From Paenibacillus montaniterrae (lineage in GTDB: Bacteria > Bacillota > Bacilli > Paenibacillales > Paenibacillaceae): a stretch of 64,000 nucleotides of DNA. The stretch is from positions 340,445 through 404,444 of the forward strand of contig NZ_BOSE01000005.1 of NCBI RefSeq assembly GCF_018403185.1, read 5' to 3'. Shown here in pieces: positions 40,738 through 50,750 of this stretch. Each line of letters starts with the position of its first letter. Positions within the stretch are counted from its first letter, which is position 1. Below the pieces are notes generated by a model that saw nothing but the letters and a program-made list of their open reading frames with translations, searched no databases and had not been told where the DNA came from. The position numbers and the translations under genes were made by a program.

Positions 40738-43700
40738 TCAACCGATAAAGAAATTCCCCTGCGGCAGCAAATCTTCTTTGAAAATCGGACGTATCGCCAC
40801 TTCAAACAAGAATTGCTTCTCCTCCAAACGATATTTCGCAAGCAGCTCCGGTCCGCACGCATTTGAGCCGGAACCGCTCATTTTATAATCAAGATGAACA
40901 ATCGTTTGCGGCCGTTTCAGCTCCCGAAGCTTGTAGTCATGTGTTGCGGACGCAAGATCCTCCGGCTTGTAGTGACTGGCGCAGAAGGAAAATGGCTTCG
41001 ACGCTGCGAACCATAAGCCCATCCCTTGCAAATTGGTTACCGCCGCCCATTCTGTGCCATAACGCGCGCCATTTTCCTGCGGGCGAATATAATGCTCCAT
41101 CATGTCGTCCACAGTAGTCAAATAACGTGCCAGGCGATTGCTATGATGGCGATCAATATAGCTGGCATGCGGCCCATATCCAAAATATTCAACTTCCTCA
41201 TTTCCTGCAGGCATCGTAAGCTGCAGTCCGAAACGCGGCAAAAATGGCAGATGATCAGCGATATTCGCCTCCACCCGCAATGCGGCTTCACCTGAACCGT
41301 TTATTTGCCAATGCATCGTTCCCCGTACAATCGGCCCTTTGCTGTAACCTGCCAGCGAGTAGTGAACAGTTATTTCCACTGTATTGGCCTCACTATGGAA
41401 TGCCCAGCTTGTCTCGTATGTTTTTTGCACCGCGCGGGCATATCCTTCCTGCTCCCAGCTCTCCCGGATGTAGCAATCATTATCCAGCGGAGCACGCCAT
41501 ACCGTCAGTTCGGCCGGCTCATCCAGCATTGGAATGCCCTGCGCTTCTATGGCAGTCAACTTGCCTTGCCGCAGGTCGAAGCGATAACGAAACTCATCTC
41601 CCGAAATAATAAGCATCTCATGCTGCTGCTTTACTTCCAGCTTGGATGCTGGACAAGAAGGCATGACAGATCCTACTGCTGCTGCTGTCGGCTTATCGCC
41701 CATCTCTAATTGTTCCGCCTGCTCCTTCAATCTGAATTGAGCAAATGCCAGCTCATGCCCGGCATCACTCCACCAATGGTCCTGCGCAGTCACGGCTCGC
41801 AGCAACAGACACGCCCTTGCCGGGGCCGCAGCATACATACTCGGCCATGAATCACCGAGAGAAACGACTTGCTTGCAGCCAGCGGCCAGCTCTGCCAGTT
41901 CCAGCTCGCCTTGTCCCAGAACAGCTCCTTCGCATTCAAGTCGATAGCGGAATCTGACTTGCGCGAAACTGCTGAAATCGAATCGATTATGGATAATAAA
42001 TACGCCTTGCTTCAAATCAACCGCCGTAAAACCGACCGGTGCAATAGCTTGCTTCAATTCCAGCAATGCGGAATGCGGCGTGCGATCCGGCGCTACAAGA
42101 CCATCAATGCAGAAGTTCCCGTCATGCGGCTGCTCGCCAAAATCTCCTCCGTAGGCGAAGTGCTCCGGCTGACCGTCTCCCTGTTCGTTGGCCCTGCGCA
42201 TAATGCCGTGGTCGCACCATTCCCACACACAGCCCCCCATCATCTGAGGGTAGCGATAGATTACTTCCCAATAATCATGCAGGTCGCCCGGCCCGTTCCC
42301 CATGGCATGGCTATACTCGCATTGAAAGAACGGCTTTACTTGCTCGGGATCGGATGCATAGGCCTCCATTTCTTCTATTGAAGCATACATGCGACTCTCT
42401 ACATCCAGGCAAGACCGGTCGCTGTCTCCCAAATTAATCGGGGCTGCTCCCTCGTAGTGAACCGGGCGAGAATGATCTCTCTCCTTGACCCACCGAGCCA
42501 TTGCCTGATGATTTGCACCATATCCCGCTTCATTGCCAATCGACCACATGATGATGCACGGATGGTTTTTGTCGCGCTCCACCATACGCACGGCTCGATC
42601 GAGAAACGCATTTTTCCAGGAAGGATCTCGTCCCAAACGGTGGAAGGAATCAGGGTTGCCCGTTATTTCTCTCCCCATGCCATGGCATTCCAGATCCGCT
42701 TCATCGATAACATAAAAGCCGTAACGATCGCACAAGTCGAGAAAACGCGAATCATTAGGATAATGCGCTGTGCGAATGGTATTAATATTGTGCTGCTTCA
42801 TCAGCTTTAAGTCCTGAAGCATGCTATTCACTGGAACAGCATGCCCCAGCACCGGATGAGACTCATGACGATTGACTCCTTTAAGCTTCACCGGTCGACG
42901 ATTGATCATAAAGACGCCCTGATCGATCTCGATTTGGCGGAAGCCGACAGCTAATGCAATTGCTTCCGTCCCCGCATGCAGCAGCAAGGTGTACAGGTAA
43001 GGTTCTTCGGCATGCCACAGCTTCGGACGTGCAACATCAAGCGTCAACTGTCCGGCACCGCCAATGATGCCGGTTGTTGCGGCGACCGGGTTGCCTTCCC
43101 TATCGAGCAGCTCCGCTCGAACAGTCAATTCTCCCTTGACAGTAAGCTCGCTGATCAACGCAGCCTGACCGAAATCTCCGCTCAACTGCGTTCTGTTAAA
43201 GATGTCCCTGATATGCTCCTTATCGCGTGCAAGCATATATACATCGCGATAAATGCCGGAATACCGCCACATATCCTGACCTTCCAGATAGGTGCCGTCA
43301 CACCACTTCAGAACGAGCACGGCAATGGTGTTCTTCCCCGGCTTCACATATGGAGCAATATGAAACTCTGCCTGCATCCTGCTGCCCTGGCTATAGCCAA
43401 CCAAGCAACCGTTGACCCAGACGTAGAAACAAGCGTTCACTCCTTCAAAGACAACATATGCCTCCTTGTCCGACCAAACGTCGGGGACCACAAATTCCCG
43501 GACATACAAACCCGCGGGATTATTGTCGGGAACAAAGGGCGGATCACATGGAATCAGATAATTCACATTCGTGTACTGCATCTGGTCGTAGCCGTTGCGC
43601 TGCCAGCAGGAGGGGACAATTAGCCCGTCCCAATCCGGCGTATGATAACCGGGAAGATAGAAGCCTTCCGGGACATCCGCCAGCGATGAACAATAGCGAA

Positions 43701-43860
43701 ACCTCCACTGTCCGTTCAATGAACGATAGTAGGCAGAACTGCCTCGATTGCTTGCAGCAGCAAGTCTGCTGCTCTGGTACGGAATATAGCTAGCGCGTTG
43801 CGCCTCCCGATTTACTTGCACGATATCAGGATCCTCCCAATATCGGGGAATACTAATCAT
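40738..43860 (-). CDS. GH2 beta-galactosidase, LacZ-like
   Basis: A 1040-aa cytosolic enzyme with the full LacZ domain order: GH2 sugar-binding (about 45-215), immunoglobulin-like, TIM barrel, linker domain and C-terminal beta-galactosidase small-chain domain. Acid/base Glu lies in MWSIGNEAGYGANH and the nucleophile Glu in FFQCEYSHAMGNGPGD; substrate-contact blocks RTAHYPNDSRF and GGCVWEWCDHGI are intact. It should remove terminal beta-galactose from imported oligosaccharides, although GH2 enzymes of this type sometimes act on arabinose or galacturonic derivatives. Same operon as the YesMN genes. Confidence 0.93.
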   Translation of the reverse strand: MISIPRYWEDPDIVQVNREAQRASYIPYQSSRLAAASNRGSSAYYRSLNGQWRFRYCSSLADVPEGFYLPGYHTPDWDGLIVPSCWQRNGYDQMQYTNVNYLIPCDPPFVPDNNPAGLYVREFVVPDVWSDKEAYVVFEGVNACFYVWVNGCLVGYSQGSRMQAEFHIAPYVKPGKNTIAVLVLKWCDGTYLEGQDMWRYSGIYRDVYMLARDKEHIRDIFNRTQLSGDFGQAALISELTVKGELTVRAELLDREGNPVAATTGIIGGAGQLTLDVARPKLWHAEEPYLYTLLLHAGTEAIALAVGFRQIEIDQGVFMINRRPVKLKGVNRHESHPVLGHAVPVNSMLQDLKLMKQHNINTIRTAHYPNDSRFLDLCDRYGFYVIDEADLECHGMGREITGNPDSFHRLGRDPSWKNAFLDRAVRMVERDKNHPCIIMWSIGNEAGYGANHQAMARWVKERDHSRPVHYEGAAPINLGDSDRSCLDVESRMYASIEEMEAYASDPEQVKPFFQCEYSHAMGNGPGDLHDYWEVIYRYPQMMGGCVWEWCDHGIMRRANEQGDGQPEHFAYGGDFGEQPHDGNFCIDGLVAPDRTPHSALLELKQAIAPVGFTAVDLKQGVFIIHNRFDFSSFAQVRFRYRLECEGAVLGQGELELAELAAGCKQVVSLGDSWPSMYAAAPARACLLLRAVTAQDHWWSDAGHELAFAQFRLKEQAEQLEMGDKPTAAAVGSVMPSCPASKLEVKQQHEMLIISGDEFRYRFDLRQGKLTAIEAQGIPMLDEPAELTVWRAPLDNDCYIRESWEQEGYARAVQKTYETSWAFHSEANTVEITVHYSLAGYSKGPIVRGTMHWQINGSGEAALRVEANIADHLPFLPRFGLQLTMPAGNEEVEYFGYGPHASYIDRHHSNRLARYLTTVDDMMEHYIRPQENGARYGTEWAAVTNLQGMGLWFAASKPFSFCASHYKPEDLASATHDYKLRELKRPQTIVHLDYKMSGSGSNACGPELLAKYRLEEKQFLFEVAIRPIFKEDLLPQGNFFIG

Positions 43861-43889
43861 GGTTACTTAGCTCCTCCATTATGTTCAAT

Positions 43890-45710
43890 CTAGTCGCCAT
43901 GGCGCTCATGAAATGGAATCGCCGGCAAGGTCACACGAATACAAGTACCTTTGCCAACCGTACTGCGTATGCGCAAACCGCAATGGTCGCCAAAATGCAA
44001 CCGTAACCGTTCTTGCACATTGGACATGCCAATTCCGGTCAACCGATCCTTGGTTTTCCCGTGCATGCCCGGTTGGAGCAATACCGTCTGCCGAGCTTTG
44101 GCAATGCCGATCCCATTGTCGCATATAAGAAAGGTCATGCTGCCTCCAGTCCGCTTCCCTCTGACCACAATCATTCCGGGAAAATCCTTGCCTTGCAATA
44201 TGCCGTGAAAGATCGCATTCTCTACCAGCGGCTGCAGCGTCAGCTTCAGAATCGTGCAATGCTCAATGGCCGGATCAACTTCGCAGTGGAACTCAAATTT
44301 GCCAATATAGCGAATATTCTGAATTTGAATATATTGCTTAAGCGCCCGAATTTCATCGGCGACCGTTACTTCCGCCCTTGTCTTGTCAAACGTCAATTCA
44401 AGAATACCGACAAGCGAACGAATCGTTTCCCCTACTTCACCCAGTCGTTGCTGGCGGGCCAGACTCCCGATACAAGCGAGTGTATTGTATAGAAAGTGCG
44501 GTGAAATTTGGCTTTGCAGCACCTTCAGCTCCAGTTCTTTCTTCCGCTCCTCCATCTCCTTTGTCTTGACAATGAGCTGCTGTATTCGCTCCAGCATCGC
44601 ATAGAAGCTCCGTGTCAGTCTGCCGATCTCGTCTTGCCGCGTAATAGTAACTTGAGGGACAATAATCGAATCCTGAACTCTGTCCAGCTTCAAGGCGAGC
44701 ATGCGAATCGGCCTTGTAAGGAAGCGCGACATGATGAGTGCCATCACAAGCAAGACAACAAGCATGATCGCTCCCGCCGTTAGGAAGGTTTCGAACAACA
44801 CGGCAATGCTTTTGTAGAAAAACTCTTCCTTAATAAAAAGGATGAGACTCCAGCCGAGACGGTTCTGACCCGATCGCAGCGTGACAAGCTTCCCTTGCGG
44901 GCCTGAATAACTGTCAATTCCAATTTTTAAACGCCCTGCCTCCTCAATAAAATGCTCCGGCAACTCGGTCATGTACGCATTCGGCAGCGAAGGCAGTAGA
45001 TTTGTCTCCCTGTCATACAGGACGAGACGGTCCTCATTGGACAGCAACATAAATGTTTGAGTCGAAGAGGAAATATCAATCATTTTCTGATGCAGCTTCT
45101 TCAAATCCAACTCCACAATCGCAACAGCAAAAGGCTGCTCGCGCGTATCGGAAATCGAGCGTGCGATCGCAACCGTCTGTCCCGATTGCGGTGAATAATA
45201 AGGTTGGGTGACCATCGCCGCGTAGTTTTGACTGGCCTGCTCATAAATACCAGGTAATGCAGGATTGTTCACCACATCGCACACAAATTGTGCGTTGCAG
45301 AACACCTTCCCATCCTCTCGAACGATGTACAGCGTTTTTACAATATGGCTGTTTACAGTCGCGATGGATCGCAAAAATTCCGATATTCCCCGCTCTTCCC
45401 CTCGCTTCAGAAACTCAGCCTGAGTAGTGAGCAGCAGCAAAATGTTTTGCCCATTATCAAGGTAAGAATCGAGAAACTGATTTGTTCTTACCATTAGCGT
45501 CTGAGCATCATTCATAATTTGGGTCTTGAACAGCTTAGAGGTCTGTGTGTAATTATTGAAAGCCAGAAACGCAAACAAAGATACTGTAACAAGGAACAGC
45601 AACAAAAACTGCTTAGTCGCCACACTCCAATTTTGTATTCGCCAGCCATTCGTTCGGCCGGCCCCTCTGCCTGTAGAAATAGGACGACCGTCGTATTTGT
45701 CACTCTTCAT
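43890..45710 (-). CDS. YesM-type sensor histidine kinase
   Basis: A 606-aa membrane kinase: helix 1 at about 31-50, a large extracytoplasmic sensor of about 240 residues (dCache-like, QIMNDAQTLMVRTNQFLDSYLDNGQ), helix 2 near 300, HAMP, His_kinase domain with KVLQSQISPHFLYNTLACIGSLARQ (His phospho-acceptor), and HATPase with TLQPLVENAIFHGI and CDNGIGI. The family senses extracellular sugars or their binding proteins. ATG 45710 has GAGGTG upstream. Partner of the AraC-type response regulator 257 bases upstream, sited between it and the GH2 gene. Confidence 0.93.
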   Translation of the reverse strand: MKSDKYDGRPISTGRGAGRTNGWRIQNWSVATKQFLLLFLVTVSLFAFLAFNNYTQTSKLFKTQIMNDAQTLMVRTNQFLDSYLDNGQNILLLLTTQAEFLKRGEERGISEFLRSIATVNSHIVKTLYIVREDGKVFCNAQFVCDVVNNPALPGIYEQASQNYAAMVTQPYYSPQSGQTVAIARSISDTREQPFAVAIVELDLKKLHQKMIDISSSTQTFMLLSNEDRLVLYDRETNLLPSLPNAYMTELPEHFIEEAGRLKIGIDSYSGPQGKLVTLRSGQNRLGWSLILFIKEEFFYKSIAVLFETFLTAGAIMLVVLLVMALIMSRFLTRPIRMLALKLDRVQDSIIVPQVTITRQDEIGRLTRSFYAMLERIQQLIVKTKEMEERKKELELKVLQSQISPHFLYNTLACIGSLARQQRLGEVGETIRSLVGILELTFDKTRAEVTVADEIRALKQYIQIQNIRYIGKFEFHCEVDPAIEHCTILKLTLQPLVENAIFHGILQGKDFPGMIVVRGKRTGGSMTFLICDNGIGIAKARQTVLLQPGMHGKTKDRLTGIGMSNVQERLRLHFGDHCGLRIRSTVGKGTCIRVTLPAIPFHERHGD

Positions 45711-45966
45711 ATTTCCAGACACACCTCAAGATCAATGCTCAATCGTTCGCTGCGTACGGCTTCCATTCGAAGATTCTGCAGATGCATGGCTCATCCTCCT
45801 ATTTTTACTCCATCTATTCGCCTCCGTTACACTCTATTATTTATGAAAGCTAGCATGGTTGTCCACGAAAAAACACTTTCATATTTTCATAGTAGCATTG
45901 ATGATTTCTCTCCTAATATGCAGTAATGTTGTAAAAATAGGAGTACATGTTACCGAGTTGAAACGG

Positions 45967-47529
45967 TTATCTCTGTCTCCTGTACTCGGTCGGAGACAAG
46001 CCGGCATATTCACGAAAAACAGATGAAAAATAGCGATAACTTGGCACGCCGACCTGACAGGCGATCTCATAGATACGCAAACTCGTAGTACGGAGCAGGC
46101 GAGCGGCCATCTCCATTCGCTGCTGTTTAATATACTCCTGGAAGGAAATGCCTCGCTCCTCCGGGAACAGCCGACACAAATAATGGGCGCTAAGCCCAAC
46201 TTGCTCCGCTACAACCGACAAGGTCAGCGGCTTCTCCAAATTGGACTTTATATAGCGCATTGCATCATCAATCTCACGGCGCGGCTTGCGCTCGTTGTTC
46301 CGAACGAATTCCATTTCATGAATGAGCAGAGCGACAAGCTCCTCTGCCGTATCGGCATTCATAACCGCTTTAGACATTTGAGAAAATTCATGCCATTCCC
46401 TCTTGTCCTTCAGCCACTCCCGCCTCCATTCGTTCACCAGTTCCTTGAACGCATCCGGATGCAATCTGTGCTGAAACGCCCATGAAACAAGCGAGCCTCT
46501 AAGCTGTGCCGTTCCTCCATTCATTGGATTGATATGCGCAGCCAGCAGTTCGCAAAATTCCGCTTTCTGATGCTCATCCGGCCACTGCGTTGGTTCATCC
46601 TGGACGCCCCACACCAATTGGGTTCGATCATAAAAGCGGAGCGGCTGTTCCCGCATAACCGCTGCCATAGCCGACTCCACTTGATCAGGCGCAGCAACAG
46701 ACGAACCGATCACACCACAAATAGCCAGCTCATCTTGCAGCAATCCGGCCTGTTCTTCCAGCAAACCGCGAAGCTGTTCTACAATGGAAGCTAATTTCTC
46801 GCTTGTGATCGATGACTTGAGCGAGCCGGTATTATCGGCAAACACCAAATATACCCCTTCCAATGCCGGCAAATACATAAATGACATTTGCTCCTCCAGG
46901 GAGCCTAGTTGCCGTTCGAGAGCACGTTTTGCCAGCATCCGCACATCCGCTTTGGCGTCGACATGCAATGCGGCAAATTGAAGCGGCAGCTTGCAGCCCA
47001 TTTCACGAGTCAGAAATTTATAAACTGCCAAACTAGCGACTGTTGGTTCGTCGCCGATCTTTTTGCCGCTTAGCAGCATGGACAATTGACGAGCGCGCTC
47101 CCAACGCTTCTCTTCTATCACATCTCGTCTTCGCATACCGTTTTTCTGCAAGGCTTGCCGGGCTTTATCAAGCGCCCGGACAAGCTCTGACGGCGTGAGC
47201 GTAACCTTCAACAAATAATCTATGGCGCCGTACCCGATAGATTCTCTGGCATAGGTAAAGTCAGAATGACAGGTCAGTAAAATAATTTGCGTATCCGGCA
47301 ACTCCTGGCGCATTTCCCGCATGAATTTAATTCCGTCCATGACGGGCATCGTAATGTCCGTTATAACGATGTCCGGTCGATGTCTTCGGCAAAAAGCAAG
47401 CGCTTCCAAACCGTTGTCCGCCTCCCCAACATACTTGAAACCATAGACACTCCAATCGAAGGAACGCAGCTCCTCCCGCAATGGAGCTTCATCGTCGACG
47501 ACTAGCACTTTCAAAGCATCCTTGGTCAT
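45967..47529 (-). CDS. YesN-type response regulator with AraC DNA-binding domain
   Basis: A 520-aa regulator: receiver domain with phospho-acceptor in DIVITDITMPVMDG, a middle domain of about 300 residues, and a C-terminal AraC double helix-turn-helix (LSVVAEQVGLSAHYLCRLFPEE, IYEIACQVGVPSYRYFSSVFREYAGLSPTEYRRQR). ATG 47529 sits behind GAGGAGG; the longer frame to 47655 runs into the creatininase gene and is not used. It probably activates both catabolic units when the kinase senses the substrate. The gap 45711-45966 after it holds no gene. Confidence 0.93.
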   Translation of the reverse strand: MTKDALKVLVVDDEAPLREELRSFDWSVYGFKYVGEADNGLEALAFCRRHRPDIVITDITMPVMDGIKFMREMRQELPDTQIILLTCHSDFTYARESIGYGAIDYLLKVTLTPSELVRALDKARQALQKNGMRRRDVIEEKRWERARQLSMLLSGKKIGDEPTVASLAVYKFLTREMGCKLPLQFAALHVDAKADVRMLAKRALERQLGSLEEQMSFMYLPALEGVYLVFADNTGSLKSSITSEKLASIVEQLRGLLEEQAGLLQDELAICGVIGSSVAAPDQVESAMAAVMREQPLRFYDRTQLVWGVQDEPTQWPDEHQKAEFCELLAAHINPMNGGTAQLRGSLVSWAFQHRLHPDAFKELVNEWRREWLKDKREWHEFSQMSKAVMNADTAEELVALLIHEMEFVRNNERKPRREIDDAMRYIKSNLEKPLTLSVVAEQVGLSAHYLCRLFPEERGISFQEYIKQQRMEMAARLLRTTSLRIYEIACQVGVPSYRYFSSVFREYAGLSPTEYRRQR

Positions 47530-47651
47530 GAGAACACCTCCTCGAGTTGACATATCATCCACTGCACTGCCTTCACAACGCCCCTGCCTTGCCCAACTGA
47601 CAGGAATCTCGCCGCTGCTCGCATCCTCATCTGCATAGAGCAGCTCTACAT

Positions 47652-48440
47652 TCATTTACCGCTATCTGCTTCATCCATACGACTGCATACATCTGCAAGC
47701 CAGGCTGACACAGCTTGTACAATGGCTTCCATATACCGTCTTCCGTGCGCTGCAGCTGCAGCTGCGGCAGAATCGGTGAAGCCGTCCACACCAGTCAGTT
47801 CCATATGGCGACCGATGAACGTCCCTGGTACCAGGCCCTTTATCCAGTCCCGTTCCGGGTGATGCTTACCCATTCGCGAGCGGTCAATACGATGCTCAAG
47901 CGCCATTACAAGCGAGGCTTCGAATCCGCCTGCATGTCCGGGAAATGGGCCCATTTCAGCTGCTCCAGCTGCTTCAAGAGCCTCCCGCGCAATGCTCCAG
48001 TAAGAAGCCGAAGCTGTCCAGACCTTATGCTGTACCGCAAGATCCGTCGCCGCCTGATGCATCAGATGCTCATTGCCACCGTGCGCATTCAGGAAAATGA
48101 TGCGCTGAAAGCCGCTTTCAATTAAACTGTTACCGATATCTTTAAGTATACTAAGATACGTATTCGACGCAAATGATAATGTTCCGCCGAAAGCAAGATG
48201 ATGCGATGAGCAGCCGATCGGCAATACAGGACCTAATACCAGCTTCGTCCCCTTATCCATTGCGTTCTGCACCGATCGTCTACTAATCTCGCCACAGACG
48301 AATGTATCGGTTCCCGTTGGCAAATGAGGACCATGCTGCTCAATCGCTCCAAGCGGAATGACAGCCGCATATCCGTCTTTGGCTCTATTCTTCAACTGTT
48401 CTCGCGTAAGCTGCTCAAAGTCGATTGTCACGGCGCTCAT
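47652..48440 (-). CDS. creatininase-family amidohydrolase
   Basis: A 262-aa metalloenzyme with the family metal-site sequence LGAIEQHGPHLPTGTD (Glu, His, Asp ligands), SSHHLAFGGTLSF, and FLNAHGGNEHLM. Creatininase-fold enzymes open lactams or amides in creatinine, formamidopyrimidines, mycofactocin and others. It overlaps the ridA gene by 26 bases and stands upstream of yesN in the same operon. A cyclic amide or lactam intermediate of the glycan pathway is a plausible substrate, but this is inference. Confidence 0.9.
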   Translation of the reverse strand: MSAVTIDFEQLTREQLKNRAKDGYAAVIPLGAIEQHGPHLPTGTDTFVCGEISRRSVQNAMDKGTKLVLGPVLPIGCSSHHLAFGGTLSFASNTYLSILKDIGNSLIESGFQRIIFLNAHGGNEHLMHQAATDLAVQHKVWTASASYWSIAREALEAAGAAEMGPFPGHAGGFEASLVMALEHRIDRSRMGKHHPERDWIKGLVPGTFIGRHMELTGVDGFTDSAAAAAAAHGRRYMEAIVQAVSAWLADVCSRMDEADSGK

Positions 48441-48822
48441 CTGCCTCCTCCCTGCTTACCACTGCTATCGCATCAATTTCTACTAGCAGATCATAGTTCA
48501 AATCACAATAAACGAGTGTTCGACTGGGATATGGAGCATGGAAATAACGTTGATACAATTCATTAAATTGCTTGTAGTGGCTGCGATCCTTTAAGTACAC
48601 ATTCATTTTAACAATATGCTGCAGAGTTAAGTCAGCTTTAGAGAGAATAAGCCGAATATTTTCCATCGTCTGCACCGTTTGCGATTCCAGATCTTGACCT
48701 ACAACTTCGCCCGTTTCGGGCGACAGCCCGCCTTGTCCGGATACAAACACCAAATCTCCGAAAGCAGTTGCCGATGAAAAGGGCAATTGTTGATTTTCAC
48801 TTGCTCCGATTTCTCTAATCAC
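48415..48822 (-). CDS. RidA-family enamine/imine deaminase
   Basis: A 135-aa protein with the YjgF/YER057c/UK114 fold: FGDLVFVSGQGGLSPETGEVVG, NIRLILSKADLTLQHIVKMNVYLKD and SRTLVYCDLNYDLLVEIDAIAV. The conserved Arg (SRT) and the final Glu of the active-site cleft are in place. RidA hydrolyses reactive 2-aminoacrylate-type enamines released by PLP enzymes. The GTG start at 48822 has AGGAGGAG; the longer frame has no support. Its 3' end overlaps the creatininase start by 26 bases. It pairs logically with the HemL-like aminotransferase in unit B. Confidence 0.9.
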   Translation of the reverse strand: MIREIGASENQQLPFSSATAFGDLVFVSGQGGLSPETGEVVGQDLESQTVQTMENIRLILSKADLTLQHIVKMNVYLKDRSHYKQFNELYQRYFHAPYPSRTLVYCDLNYDLLVEIDAIAVVSREEADERRDNRL

Positions 48823-48850
48823 GGATACACTCCTCCTGGAACAATAAAGT

Positions 48851-49945
48851 TTATTGGACCTCATAATGAATGTCGAGCTCAGGTGTCGCAACATATCGAC
48901 CTTTATGCAGCGATTCCATCGCACGATTAATCAGACAACTGGATATTAAAATTCGCTCCGCCGGAAAAGGCGGCTTTCTTGATACAATGAATTGCTCAAT
49001 CGTGTTCGTCATTCGATCAAAATGGCTGAACGGCCAATTATTGTCGCTTAAGCAGACCGACTGAAAGATATTTCCGTTTCCGTCACGAAATGCGAAGCTC
49101 CACTGCTCGGCCAATCTTGTTTGCTGGATTACATAGCCTTTGCTTCCATCCTTGTAATGAACAGTCATCAAATACGTCGTATCCGCAGACTCCCTCGGAT
49201 GAGGAGCATCCTCCACCGCCCGGACCGGCTTCAGCGCGGCAAGCAGCAGATCTTTCGGCCACTGCCGATAATCCATCGCTTCCCATACAGCGACGCCTTG
49301 CATAACCTCAATGCCCGCAATGCCGCTTTCTCCGCCTTCTCTGCGCTCAGCAAGGGATTGCAGCACCTCCAGCGCATGATAGCCGTATGCTTCGAGCTCA
49401 GACGAAAAGCTGACAACCAGCCATTCCCTTGCATTTGTCAAATGATGGTCGTCCGGCATATCCCGTCTTGGCGCAAGCGGAATAGACGAGCCTCCCATAA
49501 ATGGAATCGCATGATCGCGCAGGTTTTCAAACATGCGCACCGACTGATCGGTACGATACGATAGAAATTTATCGGAGAAAATCGGCACACGCAAGTTTAG
49601 CTCAGCTAGCGCATCAAGCGTTTCGTTCATAAAGCGATATCTCGGATATTGCTTCCGTCCCCATTCATCCAACGGGTAATCGCCGTGCTCGCCAATAATA
49701 ATTACACCATGCAATCCGCCGCAGCGTTCTGCATAATCTATCGTCTCGCGAATGCTGTCCAGCAGAGGAATGCCCAGACGGGCGGCTGTTTTTCTACCCG
49801 TATCGTTAGCTGGAAATTGATCGAGATATAGAGAAGCAACCTCTAACTGCGGACGGTAGCCCGGGAATTCACCTAACAAGCGGCCGATAATCATATGCGC
49901 ATGAGAATTGTAGCGGTATTCAGTTGCAATTGCCGCTATTCTCAT
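48851..49945 (-). CDS. unrecognised 364-aa protein, possibly Rossmann-type
   Basis: A cytosolic protein beginning MRIAAIATEYRYNSHAHMII, with beta-alpha alternation up to about residue 170 (HGVIIIGEHGDYPLDEWG, VPIFSDKFLSYRTDQS). There is no GxGxxG dinucleotide motif. The second half is alpha/beta with TTYLMTVHYKDGSKGYVIQQ and AFRDGNGNIFQSV strands. It overlaps the SDR stop by four bases (ATGA). It resembles unnamed proteins seen beside Gfo/Idh-type sugar-acid genes. Function unknown; probably an enzyme on the pathway. Confidence 0.65.
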   Translation of the reverse strand: MRIAAIATEYRYNSHAHMIIGRLLGEFPGYRPQLEVASLYLDQFPANDTGRKTAARLGIPLLDSIRETIDYAERCGGLHGVIIIGEHGDYPLDEWGRKQYPRYRFMNETLDALAELNLRVPIFSDKFLSYRTDQSVRMFENLRDHAIPFMGGSSIPLAPRRDMPDDHHLTNAREWLVVSFSSELEAYGYHALEVLQSLAERREGGESGIAGIEVMQGVAVWEAMDYRQWPKDLLLAALKPVRAVEDAPHPRESADTTYLMTVHYKDGSKGYVIQQTRLAEQWSFAFRDGNGNIFQSVCLSDNNWPFSHFDRMTNTIEQFIVSRKPPFPAERILISSCLINRAMESLHKGRYVATPELDIHYEVQ

Positions 49946-50682
49946 AATCCGAACCCTCCAGTTATCGGATAGAGCGAGCCGGTTGCATAGGAGGCCGCAT
50001 CGGACAGCAGAAATGCCGCAAGCTCATTCACCTCATCGGGAAATCCGCTCCGTCCGATCAGCGTTTTCTGCCTGATGGCGTCCTTCTGCCGATCCGTATA
50101 GCCAGCCAGCAGCTCCTCCGATTTAAAATCACCCGGAACAATGGCGTTGACGCGAATGCTCCAGGGAGCAAGCTCAACGGCAGCTACCCGAGTCAATTGC
50201 TCTACAGCTGCTTTGCTTGCGCCATAAGCCGCATTTTCAGGCACAGGAATAGTGCCCAGAACGGAGGACGTATTTACGATTGCTCCGCCTCCGTTTGTAC
50301 GCATTTGTCGGGCAGCGTGCTTATTCATGAGAAAAGTGCTGGTCAATGTTCCTTTAATGGTATCCTCCCAATCCAGCAAGTCTTGATTGACAATCGTAGC
50401 CGTTCTGTTGATATAGACGTTATGATAGAGTCCATCCAGACGGCCAAATCGCTCCCGGATCATTGACATAACATTTCTAATATGAATCTCGTTTGTCATG
50501 TCGGCCTCAGCATAGAGAAATCGCTGCGCATGGTCGCTTACCGGCATCCTGGCTTGCGGAATCGGTCTCGCGTCGCATGCGGCAACAACGGCGCCTCGTT
50601 CCAGAAACATATGCACAGCTGCAAGCCCCAGCATACCAGCCGCTCCAGTAATGAGTATCACTTTGTCCTTCAATTGAGCCAC
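49942..50682 (-). CDS. short-chain dehydrogenase/reductase (SDR) of the catabolic unit
   Basis: A 246-aa classical SDR: TGAAGMLG cofactor motif, catalytic Ser in NTSSVLG, Tyr and Lys in YGASK, and the C-terminal ITGGFGL typical of sugar or alcohol SDRs. The usual NNAG is changed to YHNVYIN. In this operon it lies between the SMP-30 lactonase and the 364-aa protein, so oxidation of a sugar to its lactone is the natural guess, the lactonase then opening the product. Overlap with the next gene indicates translational coupling. Confidence 0.9.
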   Translation of the reverse strand: MAQLKDKVILITGAAGMLGLAAVHMFLERGAVVAACDARPIPQARMPVSDHAQRFLYAEADMTNEIHIRNVMSMIRERFGRLDGLYHNVYINRTATIVNQDLLDWEDTIKGTLTSTFLMNKHAARQMRTNGGGAIVNTSSVLGTIPVPENAAYGASKAAVEQLTRVAAVELAPWSIRVNAIVPGDFKSEELLAGYTDRQKDAIRQKTLIGRSGFPDEVNELAAFLLSDAASYATGSLYPITGGFGL

Positions 50683-50750
50683 AAGCTTTAGTCTCCTTTA
50701 TTGCAAATGTGATTGCTGTATTCGTTTACTGTATATGCTGTTCCGAAGCG

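Noticed and set aside
42976..43623. 215-codon plus-strand frame
   Set aside because: Antisense shadow of the GH2 beta-galactosidase gene, whose domains and catalytic residues are clear.
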